Positions 24,263-36,468 of a stretch of 64,000 nucleotides of DNA are shown here, one piece after another; within the stretch, counting starts at the first letter, position 1; each line of letters opens with the position of its first letter. This DNA comes from Erythrophleum ivorense. Lineage: Eukaryota > Streptophyta > Magnoliopsida > Fabales > Fabaceae. The notes beneath the pieces are model-generated. The model had not been told where the DNA came from and did no database searches. It was given only the letters and a program-made list of their open reading frames with translations. Made by a program: the position numbers and the translations under genes. The DNA lies in the NCBI GenBank assembly GCA_026724425.1, contig JAIUCV010000231.1:992001-1056000 (forward strand), given 5' to 3'.

Positions 24263-26189
24263 GTTTATATTTGATATATTATCTTCAGTCTCATATATAA
24301 AAAACAAATAATAACTCATGAAAATTAAAAAAATTAGTTAAAAATAATTAATCTTTTTAATATTGTCTCAAATAAAAATTATTTTTTAAGAATATCCATA
24401 TTTAATGTATGTCATTTCTCTTTGAAATTAATAATAATTACTATTGATAATTTGAAAGACTCATTTAATACAGGGTATAATTAGAATACTATAATTAATA
24501 TATCATATATTAGTGATTTGTTTATTATATTTTAAACCAAATTAAGCCCCAAAAAAATCTCTATATATGAGACTAGAGATAATAAATTAAAAAAATATTT
24601 TCTATTATTTATTTTTAATCAATAATTTTTTTCCATCAAATGATAATGTGATTTTCTTTAAGCAGTACAATATGCTCGTATTAAGCATTTTTGTTTATCT
24701 TTTGTCATAATTTTGATACCAATAATATCAAATGTAAAAAAATCAAATAATATTTTTAAAATAAAAGATATTAAATTATAATTTATCTAAACTTTGAGAG
24801 AGATTTACGTAATTTATTCAATTGTTTTAACATTGATTTTTAATACCCAATGTAATTCTATTTTGCTTTTTGTAATGGCATATGTATGCAATAACAATGT
24901 AGGATGTTGTATTGATAACATAATAAAATTTGATTATAATAAAATAACATTTCAATCCCTTTAACGAAAAAAATTTGTTGGTAATGTTATAAACAAAAAG
25001 GAAAAGCTTAAAATTCTTATAATATAATGCAAATTCCACTAGAAAAAGTAAATTGTATTAAGCTTTCTTTCATCACCCTATGAACTTTATGCTCACAACT
25101 ATATATGCTTTCTTTCATCACTATGTACTAAGCTTCCCTTCAATATAAATTTAAACTTTCTTATGTCTTTTCTTTCCTTGTGCACTCAACTTGGTACGCA
25201 CATTTTTATTAGGTAGAATAAAAAAGAATGTATACATATAGTACAATATAATGCAAATTTTATTATAAGATAATACATCTGAATAGATTTGTTACTTGCG
25301 ATTGAAAATTTTGGGTTCGATACGTATACGTTTTCATCAAATGAAACTTGTAATGTATAAAAGATTATTAATTAACCATATATATATGTGTAATTAAATT
25401 AATCTATTTATATAAACATGATGTTGAATGTCATTGAGTAGATTCATAAATGATAAAGTAGTTTCGCAATACTCTGTAAGATGAACTCAAAAAATTGATG
25501 AAATTGACTCATAAGCAGAGTAAAAGGAACATTTTCATTACTTGAAAAGGTTTAGAGTGCAAGGAACATTTTTATTACTTGAAATGGTCCTATAAATCAA
25601 TCAAATATAACTTTTCATTAATGAAAGAAATATAGATAAAGCCTAAAAATTAAAATAATTTTTTTTTGTTTGCTAACATTGATTTATCACCCCATATTCC
25701 TTTTTCAGTGGTTGGTTCCAAAAAATTAACACTTCTACTTGTCCTACATTAAATCATAGACAAAACCAAGTGTGTCTCAATGGTGGCAAAATAATATATA
25801 TGAAATAAAATACATAATTTAAACTAATATCTTACTACTTGTATTTTTCATGTCTGCTTGTTTATTGAAATTGCCATTTTTAATAATTGGTAGAACTTCA
25901 AAACTTAAATAATAGCAAAAAAAAAAAGTAGTCAAACATATAAGGTCAAATAATGAGAAAAAAAATTGAATAGTGAAACAAAATGAATAATACAAATTGA
26001 ATTTAAATTATAAAAAAATTCATGACCTTTTCTTTCAATACCAATTTGTTCTTTAGGAATTTTTTTTCCAAAAATGATTTCATTCTACCTAGTCATCCTT
26101 TGCCTTTTGTGATTGGTAGATTTTGAATTGATATATGACCTCATAAATATGATTGGTTTTACAAATTAATACCTGTGTTGGCACTTTTT
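24263..26189. other. MULE interior, 3' side of the transposase remnant
   Basis: AT-rich and without recognisable coding sequence. Near 24720-24790 a block repeats part of the arm in direct orientation (aataatatttttaaaata..gatattaaattataattt). The phrase gggttcgatacg at 25312 is not part of a tRNA fold. Confidence 0.5.
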
Positions 26190-28107
26190 CCCCTTAATTA
26201 TTAGAAGTCGTGGCATGTTGTTTTGTAATCTCTTCTTTGGTTTTTTGCAACCAATGTATCGTTGCTTTATACACTTCAATGGATTAAGAGTCTCTTGTTG
26301 CAATTTCTATTGCCTCATGACAAAGTGTGTTGTATCTTTGAGTTAAATAAGGTTGACAATCTTTTTGTACAACTTACCATTTTCATCAATAACTCCTCCA
26401 AGTTTGGCATCTCTTGTCCATTGTTTTAACACATGTTGAGTTGGCAAGTTTTGACAGTTTATTATGATGAACACTTTTAAAATATGCCTACAGAAAATTC
26501 CCATAAATTCAAAATTTTCACAACTACATCTTGTAGTAAAATCAATTGAAGATATTTTTACTATATGAGACTTAGCTTTTTCTCCCTTTACCCAACATGT
26601 ATAGGAAATTGTGGTTCTTTCATCTTCATACTTCTTATAATGTAAACTACCAATTAACTCTTCTTGAAATTTTTGCAATATTGCCGGTGTGTACAATTTA
26701 GCAACCTCTTCCTTAATTTGCATATTTACTATTAATGGAGGCAAAACTTGATTCATATGAAAATCAACTTCAATTTCTTTTTCAAGTCAACTAATCACTA
26801 CTTGATCAACACTCTTAAAAAAGTCTAAAAGAAGTATGTTTTCATCCAAAAACCCCTTAAAGAAGTTGTTTATACTTTTGTTTCTTTCAGTTGTAGACAT
26901 ATCTGCACACAAAAAAAAAAAAAAAGAAATCATGCAAATACACTAGAACCCATTTTTGTTTTTTTACCATACATCCGTTGCTTCCAACAATTTTCTTTTG
27001 GATTGTATCTATTTAATAGTGTCATCCAACCAATTTCAAACCCTTCAATTGTTTCAAATCCCCTTACATAGTTGGAAAAGTCTTTGTCAAAGTTACAATG
27101 TCTATAAAATAAGTGGCATGAATGTTTTTTGGCATTTTGAAACACATGCCATAAGCAAGTACAATGGATTGTAGTTGGTAAAACATATACAATTATCCCT
27201 ATGATAACTGAGTTTTGATCAGTAAAAATTGCTTAAGGATGAATTCCTTGCATTGCTTTCATCCACATTTCAAGTGCTCGTGTAAATGAAACCTTAGTTT
27301 CATCTAATTTCAATGCACAATCAAACAAAATTATTTGAAGATGGTGGTTTACACCAACAATGGAAATAAAAGGCATTCTATATTTATTAGTTCTATAAAT
27401 AGGATCAAAGCACATTACATCTCCAAAATAACTATAGTCATTCTTGACCTTGCATCATTCTAAAAGAAATTGGTCATTTTCCTACTACATCAAGTTAAAT
27501 TGCATAAAAAAATGAGGATTACTTACTTGCATATCCTTCAAGTAGTTAAGTAGATTTTGAGAATATCCTATAGAGAATTATTTCATCCTCTTAGTATGCA
27601 AAAAATTTCGAGCATCTCTTTTAGTAAACCAAATATTTTGTCTTCCATAAGTTTCACTTGAAAAGTAGTTCATCATCAAGTTCATTTTGATCCCTACTTT
27701 GCTCGTCTTTTGTATCATATCTCCTTAACTTTTAGTGATATTTTTTAGTGAAGGTAGTAAGTAAGATTTTTTTGAAGTGACACATTCATGGTTATGATTT
27801 TTTTTAGAAAGAGAAACAATCCATGATTCATCTTTAGATCTTTTAACAAATAGTCTTGTATTGCACTCAACATGTGTTTCTCCATGACGTCTTTTTCTTT
27901 TGTTTTATTTCTTTTTAAATTCTTGTTTTGAACAGAATAGCTTGCAACTAATAATATTATAATTTTTCATTGATTTTTTTGAGGGTTCCTTTTGTACACT
28001 AAATCCAACTTGTTTTGCACATCTATCGTAATATTGATATGCAACATTCCCTGAATCAAATCTCAAACCAACAAACGACTTCAAAATATCAGTCTCAATA
28101 TTTTCTT
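26190..28107 (-). pseudogene. FAR1/FRS-like (MULE-derived) transposase pseudogene
   Basis: FAR1-related proteins descend from Mutator-like transposases; some, such as FHY3 and FAR1, became light-signalling transcription factors. Reading the minus strand from 28107, the N-terminal DNA-binding part gives ILKSFVGLRFDSGNVAYQYY, GFSVQKEPSKKS and NHNHEC. The DDE part (27415-27235) gives MCFDPIYRTNKYRMPFISIV, GVNHHLQIILFDCAL and AMQGIHP. The region 27145-26950 continues with LWHVFQNAKKH and ENCWKQRMYGKK, and the SWIM zinc finger (26540-26490) is CSCENFEFMGIFCRHILKVF. A C-terminal helix follows at about 26330-26200. Multiple stops and frame changes separate these parts, so no full protein can be made. 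Its place between MULE arms argues for a transposon gene rather than a domesticated FRS gene. Confidence 0.85.
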
Positions 28108-28829
28108 AATTATTTTTCTCTTGCTTAGACTGTTTTCACTTTTTATTTTAATCATATCTACCTTTGTCATTGTCTTCATCTACAACACATTCTTGATATA
28201 TTTCTCTATTATTTTAAAATTTAGTATTGTGATCTTTATCCAACTCGAACTCATTAATATCAAAATTATAATCATTATCCATCCAAGAAAAAATTGTGAT
28301 TTTTTAGTACTCATCCGTAAATTTAAAAAAATTAACAAACATTAAACATTTAATTACAATCTATAGTTATAGATCTAATACTACAGTCTACTCATTATAA
28401 TATACATCTATGAATTAATAATCCTATAATTTTAATTAATTTTTGTATTTTTGAAAAATAAAACAAATATAACATAATATATCACATGCCTTTAAAACTT
28501 GATTAAGCTGACGGCATATGAAACAATAATTACAATGATCCTCACAAGAATTCCAACAGCTACAAGAAGAAACAGTGACCAATGACCACGAAGTATGGAA
28601 AAGTCGGCGTAGGAATAGTGGATTAGGATTTGGTGTTATTATGCCTCTCCCTCCAGCTAATTAAGGAGTATTGTGACTAGCGTGATTTGGAAATAGGAGA
28701 ATATAGTCCAAGTCACACTTGTGGTAAAATGTTGCTTTATTTGTTTAATTATTTGCAGCCTTTTTAAAATTATTTTATTGATTAAAAATAAATAATAATT
28801 TTTTTTAATTCATATCGGATATAAAAAAG
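28108..28829. other. MULE interior, 5' side of the transposase remnant
   Basis: Probable promoter side of the transposase gene. A GC-richer block at 28550-28720 has no clear frame. The 74-codon frame at 28121-28345 on the plus strand is Ile/Phe-rich and not credible as a gene. Confidence 0.5.
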
Positions 28830-29200
28830 TTAAATATTGTTTTTAAAACAAAAAATATTAAATATAATTTTGCTAAAGATAATATAATTCATTCAATACA
28901 GAAATTATGTTTTTTGTGATTTTTTTAATTATTTTAATTATTTGTCACCTTTTTTTTGGCCACTATTTATTGGCTATTTTATGAGATAACACGTACGTAA
29001 AGCTGAAGCAATTTAAATTTCTATTTAGCTTGGCTCATATTTTCAGTTCTTCCACTTCTAATTAACCAAATGACTTATATTAGTTGTTCATTTAGCAGAA
29101 GCAATAATTGCAACCAATCAAATTTAAACACGTTTCGAGAACATGTAATTTTACACATTTTTTAGAACGTATGATTAGTACTCATTATACTATTCTATTC

Positions 29201-30056
29201 ATTTACTATATTTTACGTTTCATTTGATTTATTATTTGGTGAACATAATTTTTTATATAATTTATGTAATATCTATTATATTTTTATATTTATTATTTTA
29301 TTTATCAAATTATTTTTAAAAAAATAAAAATAAAAAAAATTATTTTTTATTTCACTTATCTTTACCTATTCACATTTATATTTCCTCCATTATTATATCT
29401 TTTAAACATGAATTGTGTCGATTATTTTTTAAATGCGTTCACACGGCTCCATCTTAATCTCTCCCCTCTAAGCAAGGCGTGGTAGAAGACTCCCAGGCCT
29501 ACGTCACTGTCTATGAATATTGATTTTATAAACTATTCATTTAAAAACGAATGCCAAAAAAAAAAAAATCACTCATGCTTAGCTTGACCGCACTTTTCAT
29601 CACATAACTATATCAAACCATGGTCGGTGATAGAAGAATTCAATTAACAAATTATTAACTTAAAATTATATTCATGACAAACCCTGTGAACTCTGAAGAT
29701 TGGTTCAGGTTTTTACTTATTTATTTATTTTCCTATTTTGTGGTGAGTATTTTGTTGTTGGTAAAGCCTTCCTTTTGTCGTCTATCAAAACATACCTATA
29801 TTCCAAGAATTGCCAAATAGCTTTAGCCTTCAGTTTAGAAACAGCTGGAGGTTTCTCTCACTTTATCTTTTATTATTTAATTATACTTTTAAGCAAAGAT
29901 GACAACTGTTAGAAATAAGAAAAAAAATTATATTAAAAAAAGTATATTTTGTTTTTTGGGCTGACAGATTGAAAGTTGATTGTGTGTGTATATTTTATTC
30001 AAATCGTGAAGTTAATTACTATCCTATAGATTAAAAAAATTTACCTCCTAACAGAT
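29201..30056. other. AT-rich intergenic DNA
   Basis: No gene recognised. 29700-29912 (plus) has a 70-codon frame with hydrophobic residues (for example SKNCQIALAFSLETAGGFSH), but no start context, splice support or family likeness was seen, so it is not called. Confidence 0.5.
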
Positions 30057-30215
30057 GTGTACACACACACACACACATATATATATATAGACACACGCAC
30101 ACGTACCTTTTACGCCTTCATTTTCAAGACATACATATTGCATGTTCTTCTGTGTTGGCCACAGATCACCGTGCGTGTGTGTGTGTGTATATATATATAT
30201 ACATATATGTGTAAT
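30057..30215. repeat. Inverted AC/AT and GT/TA microsatellites
   Basis: An (AC)n(AT)n tract ending gacacacgcacacg (30060-30102) and a cgtgcgtgtgtgtgtg plus (TA)n tract (30170-30209) are largely reverse complementary around a spacer of about 68 bases. The pair could fold into a long stem. Short frames on both strands across it are artefacts of the repeat. Confidence 0.75.
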
Positions 30216-30225
30216 GGGAATGCAG

Positions 30226-30690
30226 GTGATGAAAACGTTCGGGGATAGGAAGGGTCGTAGGATCAAAGGACAGTGAGTACAAGGAGTGCGATGTTGTTCT
30301 GAATCCGTCTTCGCTGGTTGCTGAGTATTGTGTCACATCCTCTCACCTCCTCCGAAAGTTGAATCCCCCAAATGGGATTGCATTGCCAGACTATCTAAGC
30401 TCTCTAGGTGGGTTAACTAAATACGTGGATTCATTAATTAATAATAATAGTACAAGGATTATATTATGTTGATATTAATTAACTAAATAGTTGGGTTCAT
30501 TAATTAATAATTACAGGAGTACCGGAGTTTGTGGCGTGGTTGGCTAGAGGGGGGATGGGAGACCCAAGGCCAGGCTCCAATATATTCATATCTGCAGCCT
30601 CCAGTGCTGTCGAAATGTGCGCTGGCCAATTGGCTAAGGTCCGACGGCGTTGGGTCATCAGAACCACCGGCTTTAGTCATGGAGCATTAT
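30226..30690 (+). pseudogene. Two-exon fragment of an unrecognised gene
   Basis: Exon 1, with a possible acceptor at 30224-30225, reads in its long frame (from 30251) DSEYKECDVVLNPSSLVAEY, then CVTSSHLLRKLNPPNGIALP and DYLSSL, ending at 30407. The intron 30408-30516 has GT..AG ends and keeps the frame, continuing as GVPEFVAWLARGGMGDPRPG, SNIFISAASSAVEMCAGQLA and KVRRRWVIRTTGFSHGAL. The frame then runs into repeat unit D at about 30690, so the 3' part is lost. A frame change lies near 30250. The intron contains a ~70 bp tandem duplication. GC content is well above the surroundings. I do not recognise the family; the sequence looks like a conserved plant protein rather than a transposase. Confidence 0.6.
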
Positions 30691-32600
30691 TTAATTATAA
30701 AGCGTTTTATTTTCAACAAGTGTATTACATAGATTTTTTTTCTTCTTATACAACAAAGTAAATTATATCTTCTTCTAATTTAAATATATGTTATACCAAT
30801 ATATTTACAAAAATAGAATAGTGTAAGTCAATTTCTAATATTATATAAGATACCAAATGAATAAATTTCAATGTTCAATAGAAGTATACATATTAATACG
30901 AAATAATATGATCATCATATGAATGTTTTAACATGTATAAATTTAATTTGATGTATATAAATAATTTTGCATTTTTATGTTTGAAATTTTAGTGCCAAAA
31001 AAGTTTTCAATTAGTGAACAATGAAGTGTTTCATGTACTTTATACTGCAGCGTTACAATCTTCATAATATTTTAACAATATTTGCATAATATCTTCATGA
31101 TATGATATGTTTTATGTACTGTATCAGAACCTTCATAATATTCTATTAAACATTCCCATTACCTCAATTGCCTGTAGAAAATGGAAAGTTACCATCATAT
31201 ATTACAGTACTGTTTGTCTTAATTAAATTTCTAAAATTATTTCACGTAATCAAATTTGTGTTAATAGTCATTTTTTATATATGTAATTTATATTAATAAT
31301 TATTTTAACATAAGTATTCAACTCATTGTGAAGCATGCCTGCATATCACAGGTTATTATACTAGTTAGCATTGATAGCAAGGATGGTAGAGGGAATAGAA
31401 AAGGCCTATAAATCTCAATAATTGATTTCTGGGACCAATGTTAAGTGATGCATTGTAATTTGCATAAATTCTTGGTAAACTTCATTTTTGATCGGACGGT
31501 TGGTGGGGTCGTTTTTGGCAAGTGTAGCTTTTCAATTCGAAAATGTTGGAATGATGAAGATTAGTCGTGTCTACAATAGGGATTTCTTCTTAATGGAATA
31601 ATGACTATATCAAGAACACCTAATGAAATTAATCCAAAGATAATTGAGAGCCATCTGGGCGAAGTTTTCTTCCTTCCTTTAAATCTAAATTTTCATCAAA
31701 CCCAGACACTGTCTTGTCGAAAGCATTCTAGGATCATTTTCACACCTGTAAAGAATGAAGGCATATCAAACACAGTTTTGGTAGCCTAATAATTTCACTT
31801 TAACATATGCTTCAGAATGTGAAATCTAAATTTTGCTACTTCTGTGACAAATTAATATAAAATGTACGGAATTTAGGTTCAATAAAATACTAACAAGTAA
31901 CAACCAACAGATTCTGGACATTAAGCTAACTCGCGTTGGCTAGTTTTAATTATTAATTTTTAATGAATACTAATTGTGCTTCTTTTAGAGTAGAATATTC
32001 TTTTTTAAAGATAACTTAATTACATGTCTTTATTTCTAGGGAGAATTATAATAAATGAACCAAAAATAAAGAAATTTATTCTTAAAAATCTGTTACTACT
32101 TGTTTTAGGATAATTATCACTGAATTTAGTAATAAACAGTTGAACCTAGTAGTAACAAGTCCTTAAAAATAATTTTTTTTTTATTTTTTGATCTTTAAAC
32201 ATATTTTTTTTATTTTTATTATAAAAATTTGCACATTACACACTACAATTAGACATATTTTAATAAAAATGCTTTGATATCTGTTACTTATATAGTTGAA
32301 TTTCTATTGAAAGGAGAATAAGCATTACACAAAATAGTTAGCAAACAGAAAGATTTTATTACAATTTTTTTGTTGTTATAGTTATTTTATTATTGATTAT
32401 TGTATTTGTTATGGGATTTGATGGCTACTAGTGGAAATCAGATCCCTAGTTATTTTACGCATTTATTATTTGGTGAAAATTAAAAAAAAATGGCAATCAT
32501 CATATCATTTTTTTTAAGTTGCTCGCTACTTCTGTATAACACTTTCTCTTAATTTTAAAATAAAAATTCAACGATATAAACAATGAGTGTAAACGAATTA
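30690..32600 (+). repeat. Repeat unit D, 5'-truncated
   Basis: It begins in the middle of the unit (caacaagtgtattacatagattttt corresponds to 13575 in unit A) and runs to the unit end near 32590. It carries the best preserved Helitron-like terminus, CCTG..CAGG then ttattatactagtt (31337-31365). It is fused upstream to the gene fragment at 30226-30690. Confidence 0.8.
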
Positions 32601-35004
32601 GGGTTTAAGTTGAATTTAACGAATTTAACAATGATCTATTAGGGTGTAAGTTGAATTTCTCTGTATATGTTATAATAAAAAACTGTAACATAAGATATTA
32701 TGAAAGTATTGGAAGCAAACAAAATTTGGTTATTGTAATTTTTTTAATTATTTTCATTGAATCAGAATATATCAAGATCTAATAATTTAAGATGGTGACA
32801 TAAATTTTACAAAATATTCCCACTAAATCAAATCAAAAGTATTTAAAGTAAATATGACCGTTGAACCTCTTACTAGCCTATTTTTTTAATTCTCCAATCG
32901 TTTTGCCTCTTCATTGACAATTCCCAGTGATCTCATCATATTAACTCTTCATCTCTTGCAGTGATATATCATATCACATCAACCTTTTTTTTTTTCTTGT
33001 GTCATTTATTATAGGTACAATATGCCATTTATAACTGTCCATTTACTCTCCTTCATGGCTGAGTAGGAAACAGAGTTATATTCATATATTTCAGCTTTAT
33101 ATTAAACATAAAGATGTATTACATTGTGCTTAGTGATTAAAATGTATTAGATGATTGATAAAATTGCTAGGAACAATTATAGATTTCTCCAAAGTTTGAG
33201 GTATTATGACATTGCTTAAAACGCTAACAACAATTAAGATTTATGGATAATTCAATTACATTATTGATTTTTTGTCTTAATAAACTTTATCATCATCGCA
33301 TTGTGTTGAGCAATTAAGACATATTACATAATTGGTTAATTTTAAATAGCTTTATATACTGTTTTCTTCTGAACAAGTCTATTGCATGGATTTTTTCTTC
33401 GTATGCAACAAAGTAAATTATATCTTCTTCTAATTTAACTCTATGTTATACCAATACATTTACTCAAATTGAATTGTGTAGCTAAATTAGTAGTATTTTA
33501 TAAGATACCAAATGAATAACAACTGTAGAATTTCAATATGTTTAATAGAAGTAGACATGTTAAGACGAAATAACATAATTATCATATAAATTATTGATAT
33601 GTATAAATTTAATTTGACGTATATAAATAATTTTTGATTTTTATGTTTGAAATTTTAGTACCAAAAAAGTTTTCCACTCAATTAATGAACAATTACGTTT
33701 CATTCAATGTACACTCAAGCATCATAATCTTAATTCATAATATTTTAAAAATATTTGCATAATATTTTCCTGATATTATATTATGTTTCATGTACTGTAT
33801 CAGAATTTTTATAATATTCTTTTAAACAATCCCACTAAGTCAATTGCCATGTAGAAAATGGAAAGTTATCTTCATATATTACAGTGTTTATCATAATTAA
33901 AATTTTAAATTATTTAACATAATCAAATTTGTATTAATAATCATTTTGGCATATTTAATTTATATTAATAATTATTTTAACATATATATTCTACTCATTG
34001 TGAAGCATGCCGTTTATTGCACAGGTTATAGCACTAGTTAGCATTAATAGCAAGGGCGGTAGAGAGATGGGATAAGGCTCTCAAATCTCAACAATTGATT
34101 TCTGGACCAATGTTAAGGTGATGGAATCTAATAAATTCTTTGTAAACTTCTTTTTGATTGGGCGGTCGGCGGTATCGTTTTTGGAAAGTGTAGCTTTTCA
34201 ATGGGAAAAATGTAAGAATGATGAAGATTAGTGGAGGGTTAGTTTCTTATTCTTCTTAATGGAATAATGATTATATCAGGAACAACTAATTAAATTAATC
34301 AAAAGATAATTAAGAGCCATTTGAGCTTTTTTTTTTTGGTTTTCCTTCGTTTAAATTTAAGGTTTCTCTAAAACCAAACATTGTCTAACCGAAAGCATTC
34401 TAGAATAATTTTTCCACCCAAAAAGAATGAAGGCATATATCAAACTCAATTTTGGTAGCATAATAATCTCAGTTCAACATCTGCTTCTGAATCTGAAATC
34501 TGAGTTCTACTACTTGAGTGACAAATTTGTATAAGATGTATAGAATTTAGGTTAATTTAAGTGCTAACATGTAACAACAAATAAACCTGATTCTAGCCAT
34601 TAAACCAACTCGTGTCAGCTACTTTTAATTATTAATTTTTAATAAATACTTATTGTGCTTCTTTTATAGTGGAATATTTTTCTTTTAGGTAACTTAATTA
34701 CATATACTTATTTCTATTATAAATATTTACACATCACACACTACAATTAAGCATATTTTAACAAAAATACCTTGATATCTGTTATTTATATAGTTGAGTT
34801 TCTATTTTGAAAGGAGAATAAGCATTACACAAAGTAGTTAACAAGTAGAAAGATCTTATTAATATTTTTCTTGTTCTTATTTTTATTTTATTATTGATTT
34901 TTGTATTTATTATTGGATTTGATAATCACTAGTGGTAATAAGATCCTTAGTTCACGTATTTATTATTTAGTGAAAATTAGAACAAAAAAAATGGTAATCA
35001 TCAT
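32600..35004 (+). repeat. Repeat unit E, split by the CACTA element
   Basis: Collinear with units A and C from aatttaacaatgatctatta to aaaatggtaatcatcat at 34990-35004, where it stops at the CACTA terminus. The missing end (atcttttcttaagttgcttgctacttc) resumes at 55728. Non-coding. Confidence 0.85.
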
Positions 35005-35110
35005 CACTACGAAAAAAAGAATTTTAGTGACGACTACAGTCGCCGCTACAAGAACAAAAAGTCTCCCCTAAATCACTTATAGTGGCTACAGAACATCACC
35101 GCTAAATTAG

Positions 35111-36468
35111 ACTAATACGACTATAACTCTCAGGTACTATATCACAACTTAAAATAGTGAAACATTTTCTATTTCTTTTGTTCACTCTCATTCATATTTG
35201 TCAATTCAAACATGATATAAGACTAAAAAAATATATTATATTTAAATCTAATAAGAGATAGTATAAAGATACAGCCTGCTTAGCAAACTACAGTTTAAAG
35301 CTTTCTTAAGTTTTTTCTTTGACTATTCAGGGAGCTACTTACCTCATGGTAATTAGTTGTTTTTGTTCCCTGACCTTAATCCCTCTATTGTCTAGCAAAA
35401 AGAATAAATCAAAGAGAAAATTAAAATTAAAATTTTCCCTTTCTTGTCTTCACTATTATCCTTAAATCAAACATAGTTTGAAGAAATAAGAAGGCAACCA
35501 AAACTTCTAAAGGTCAAAATGCCTATTTCTAAACCTAAATGCAGTTATAACATCATATCTTTAATGGTTAAATTATTATTGCTTTGGTTAATGGTTATCT
35601 CCTTCCAGCACCCCAACCATATGCTTAAGCCAAGTAACTAAATGCCAAATTGTGAAGTTAGTGATCCATTGAATGGCTTGAGGCTGTAGGCCTTTCAAGA
35701 GCATATCCACCCTTTTTTCCTGTTAACTTGTTCTTTCATGTTCCCTTTGAAAATATTTCATCAAGACAGTCAAAACATTTCATGTAAAAGATTAGAATAG
35801 TAAGTAGTAGGAAGCACTATTATTGCAGTTAACTTCCTTCCTTCTCCACAATTTTGCTAAAAGGAAATAAAAGGAAAAGAAAGATTTGACTTGAACTTGA
35901 AAATAAAAGGAAAAAAGAAAAAAGAAAAGATGACATATATCCAATTCTTGGTTCTGTCAATAGAAAACCATTAAAAAAAATCAGTTCTGAGTTTAACAAT
36001 CCAAATGCAAAAGTAAATAATAATTGATTTTTTATCTTAACTCATATTATATTATAGTTTAGAATATGTCACTAATTAAGAAGTAACTTTGTTTAACTAT
36101 AACATGAAATTAATAAGACTTATCTATCATCCTATCTATCTGCTTTGTTTTTTTTTTTTAATTGCTTAACATTTTTTAAAACATCCATTTTTTAAAAGTA
36201 AAAGAAAGGCTTCACCTTAAATGAAAATAATGACAAAAAAGAAGGTGAGAAGCAGGTGAAAAGCACATTGCATTGCTGTTGATTATTAAAATTGAAGGAA
36301 CAAATGAGTGGAAGTGTTTGGCCAATTGTTTGGAAAAGGAGACAAGGGGAAATCTTTTTGCCATTTTTCTATTTGTGATGATGCTGAGGGAAACTATGTT
36401 ATTGGGTGCCTTATATTGTGAAGTAGAGTAAAAATAGAGAAAGGAAGATAGAGTGGGTGATTGAGCTG
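35111..36468. other. CACTA interior, left part
   Basis: Moderately AT-rich, intron- or promoter-like DNA with no credible frame. The minus-strand frame 36212-36475 (87 codons, Ser/Phe-rich) has no family likeness. The region may belong with the gene-like block that follows. Confidence 0.4.

Larger units (their letters stand above)
23894..29200 (-). mobile_element. Mutator-like element with FAR1/FRS-type transposase remnant
   Basis: The left arm (23894-24262) and right arm (28830-29200) are long imperfect inverted repeats. For example, aaatagccaataagtagtgg at 24080 pairs with ccactatttattggctattt at 28960. Likewise ctgcaattattgctt (23961) pairs with aagcaataattgcaacc (29098), and the outer agaacgtatgattagtac (29164) pairs with the reverse complement of 23910-23928. 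Between the arms lies a degenerate transposase gene on the minus strand. Exact termini and target duplication could not be fixed. Confidence 0.75.

Noticed and set aside
25300..25330. gggttcgatacg resembling a tRNA T-arm
   Set aside because: No anticodon or acceptor stem can be built around it.
29700..29912. 70-codon hydrophobic plus-strand frame
   Set aside because: No signal of conservation, no start context and no neighbouring exon.
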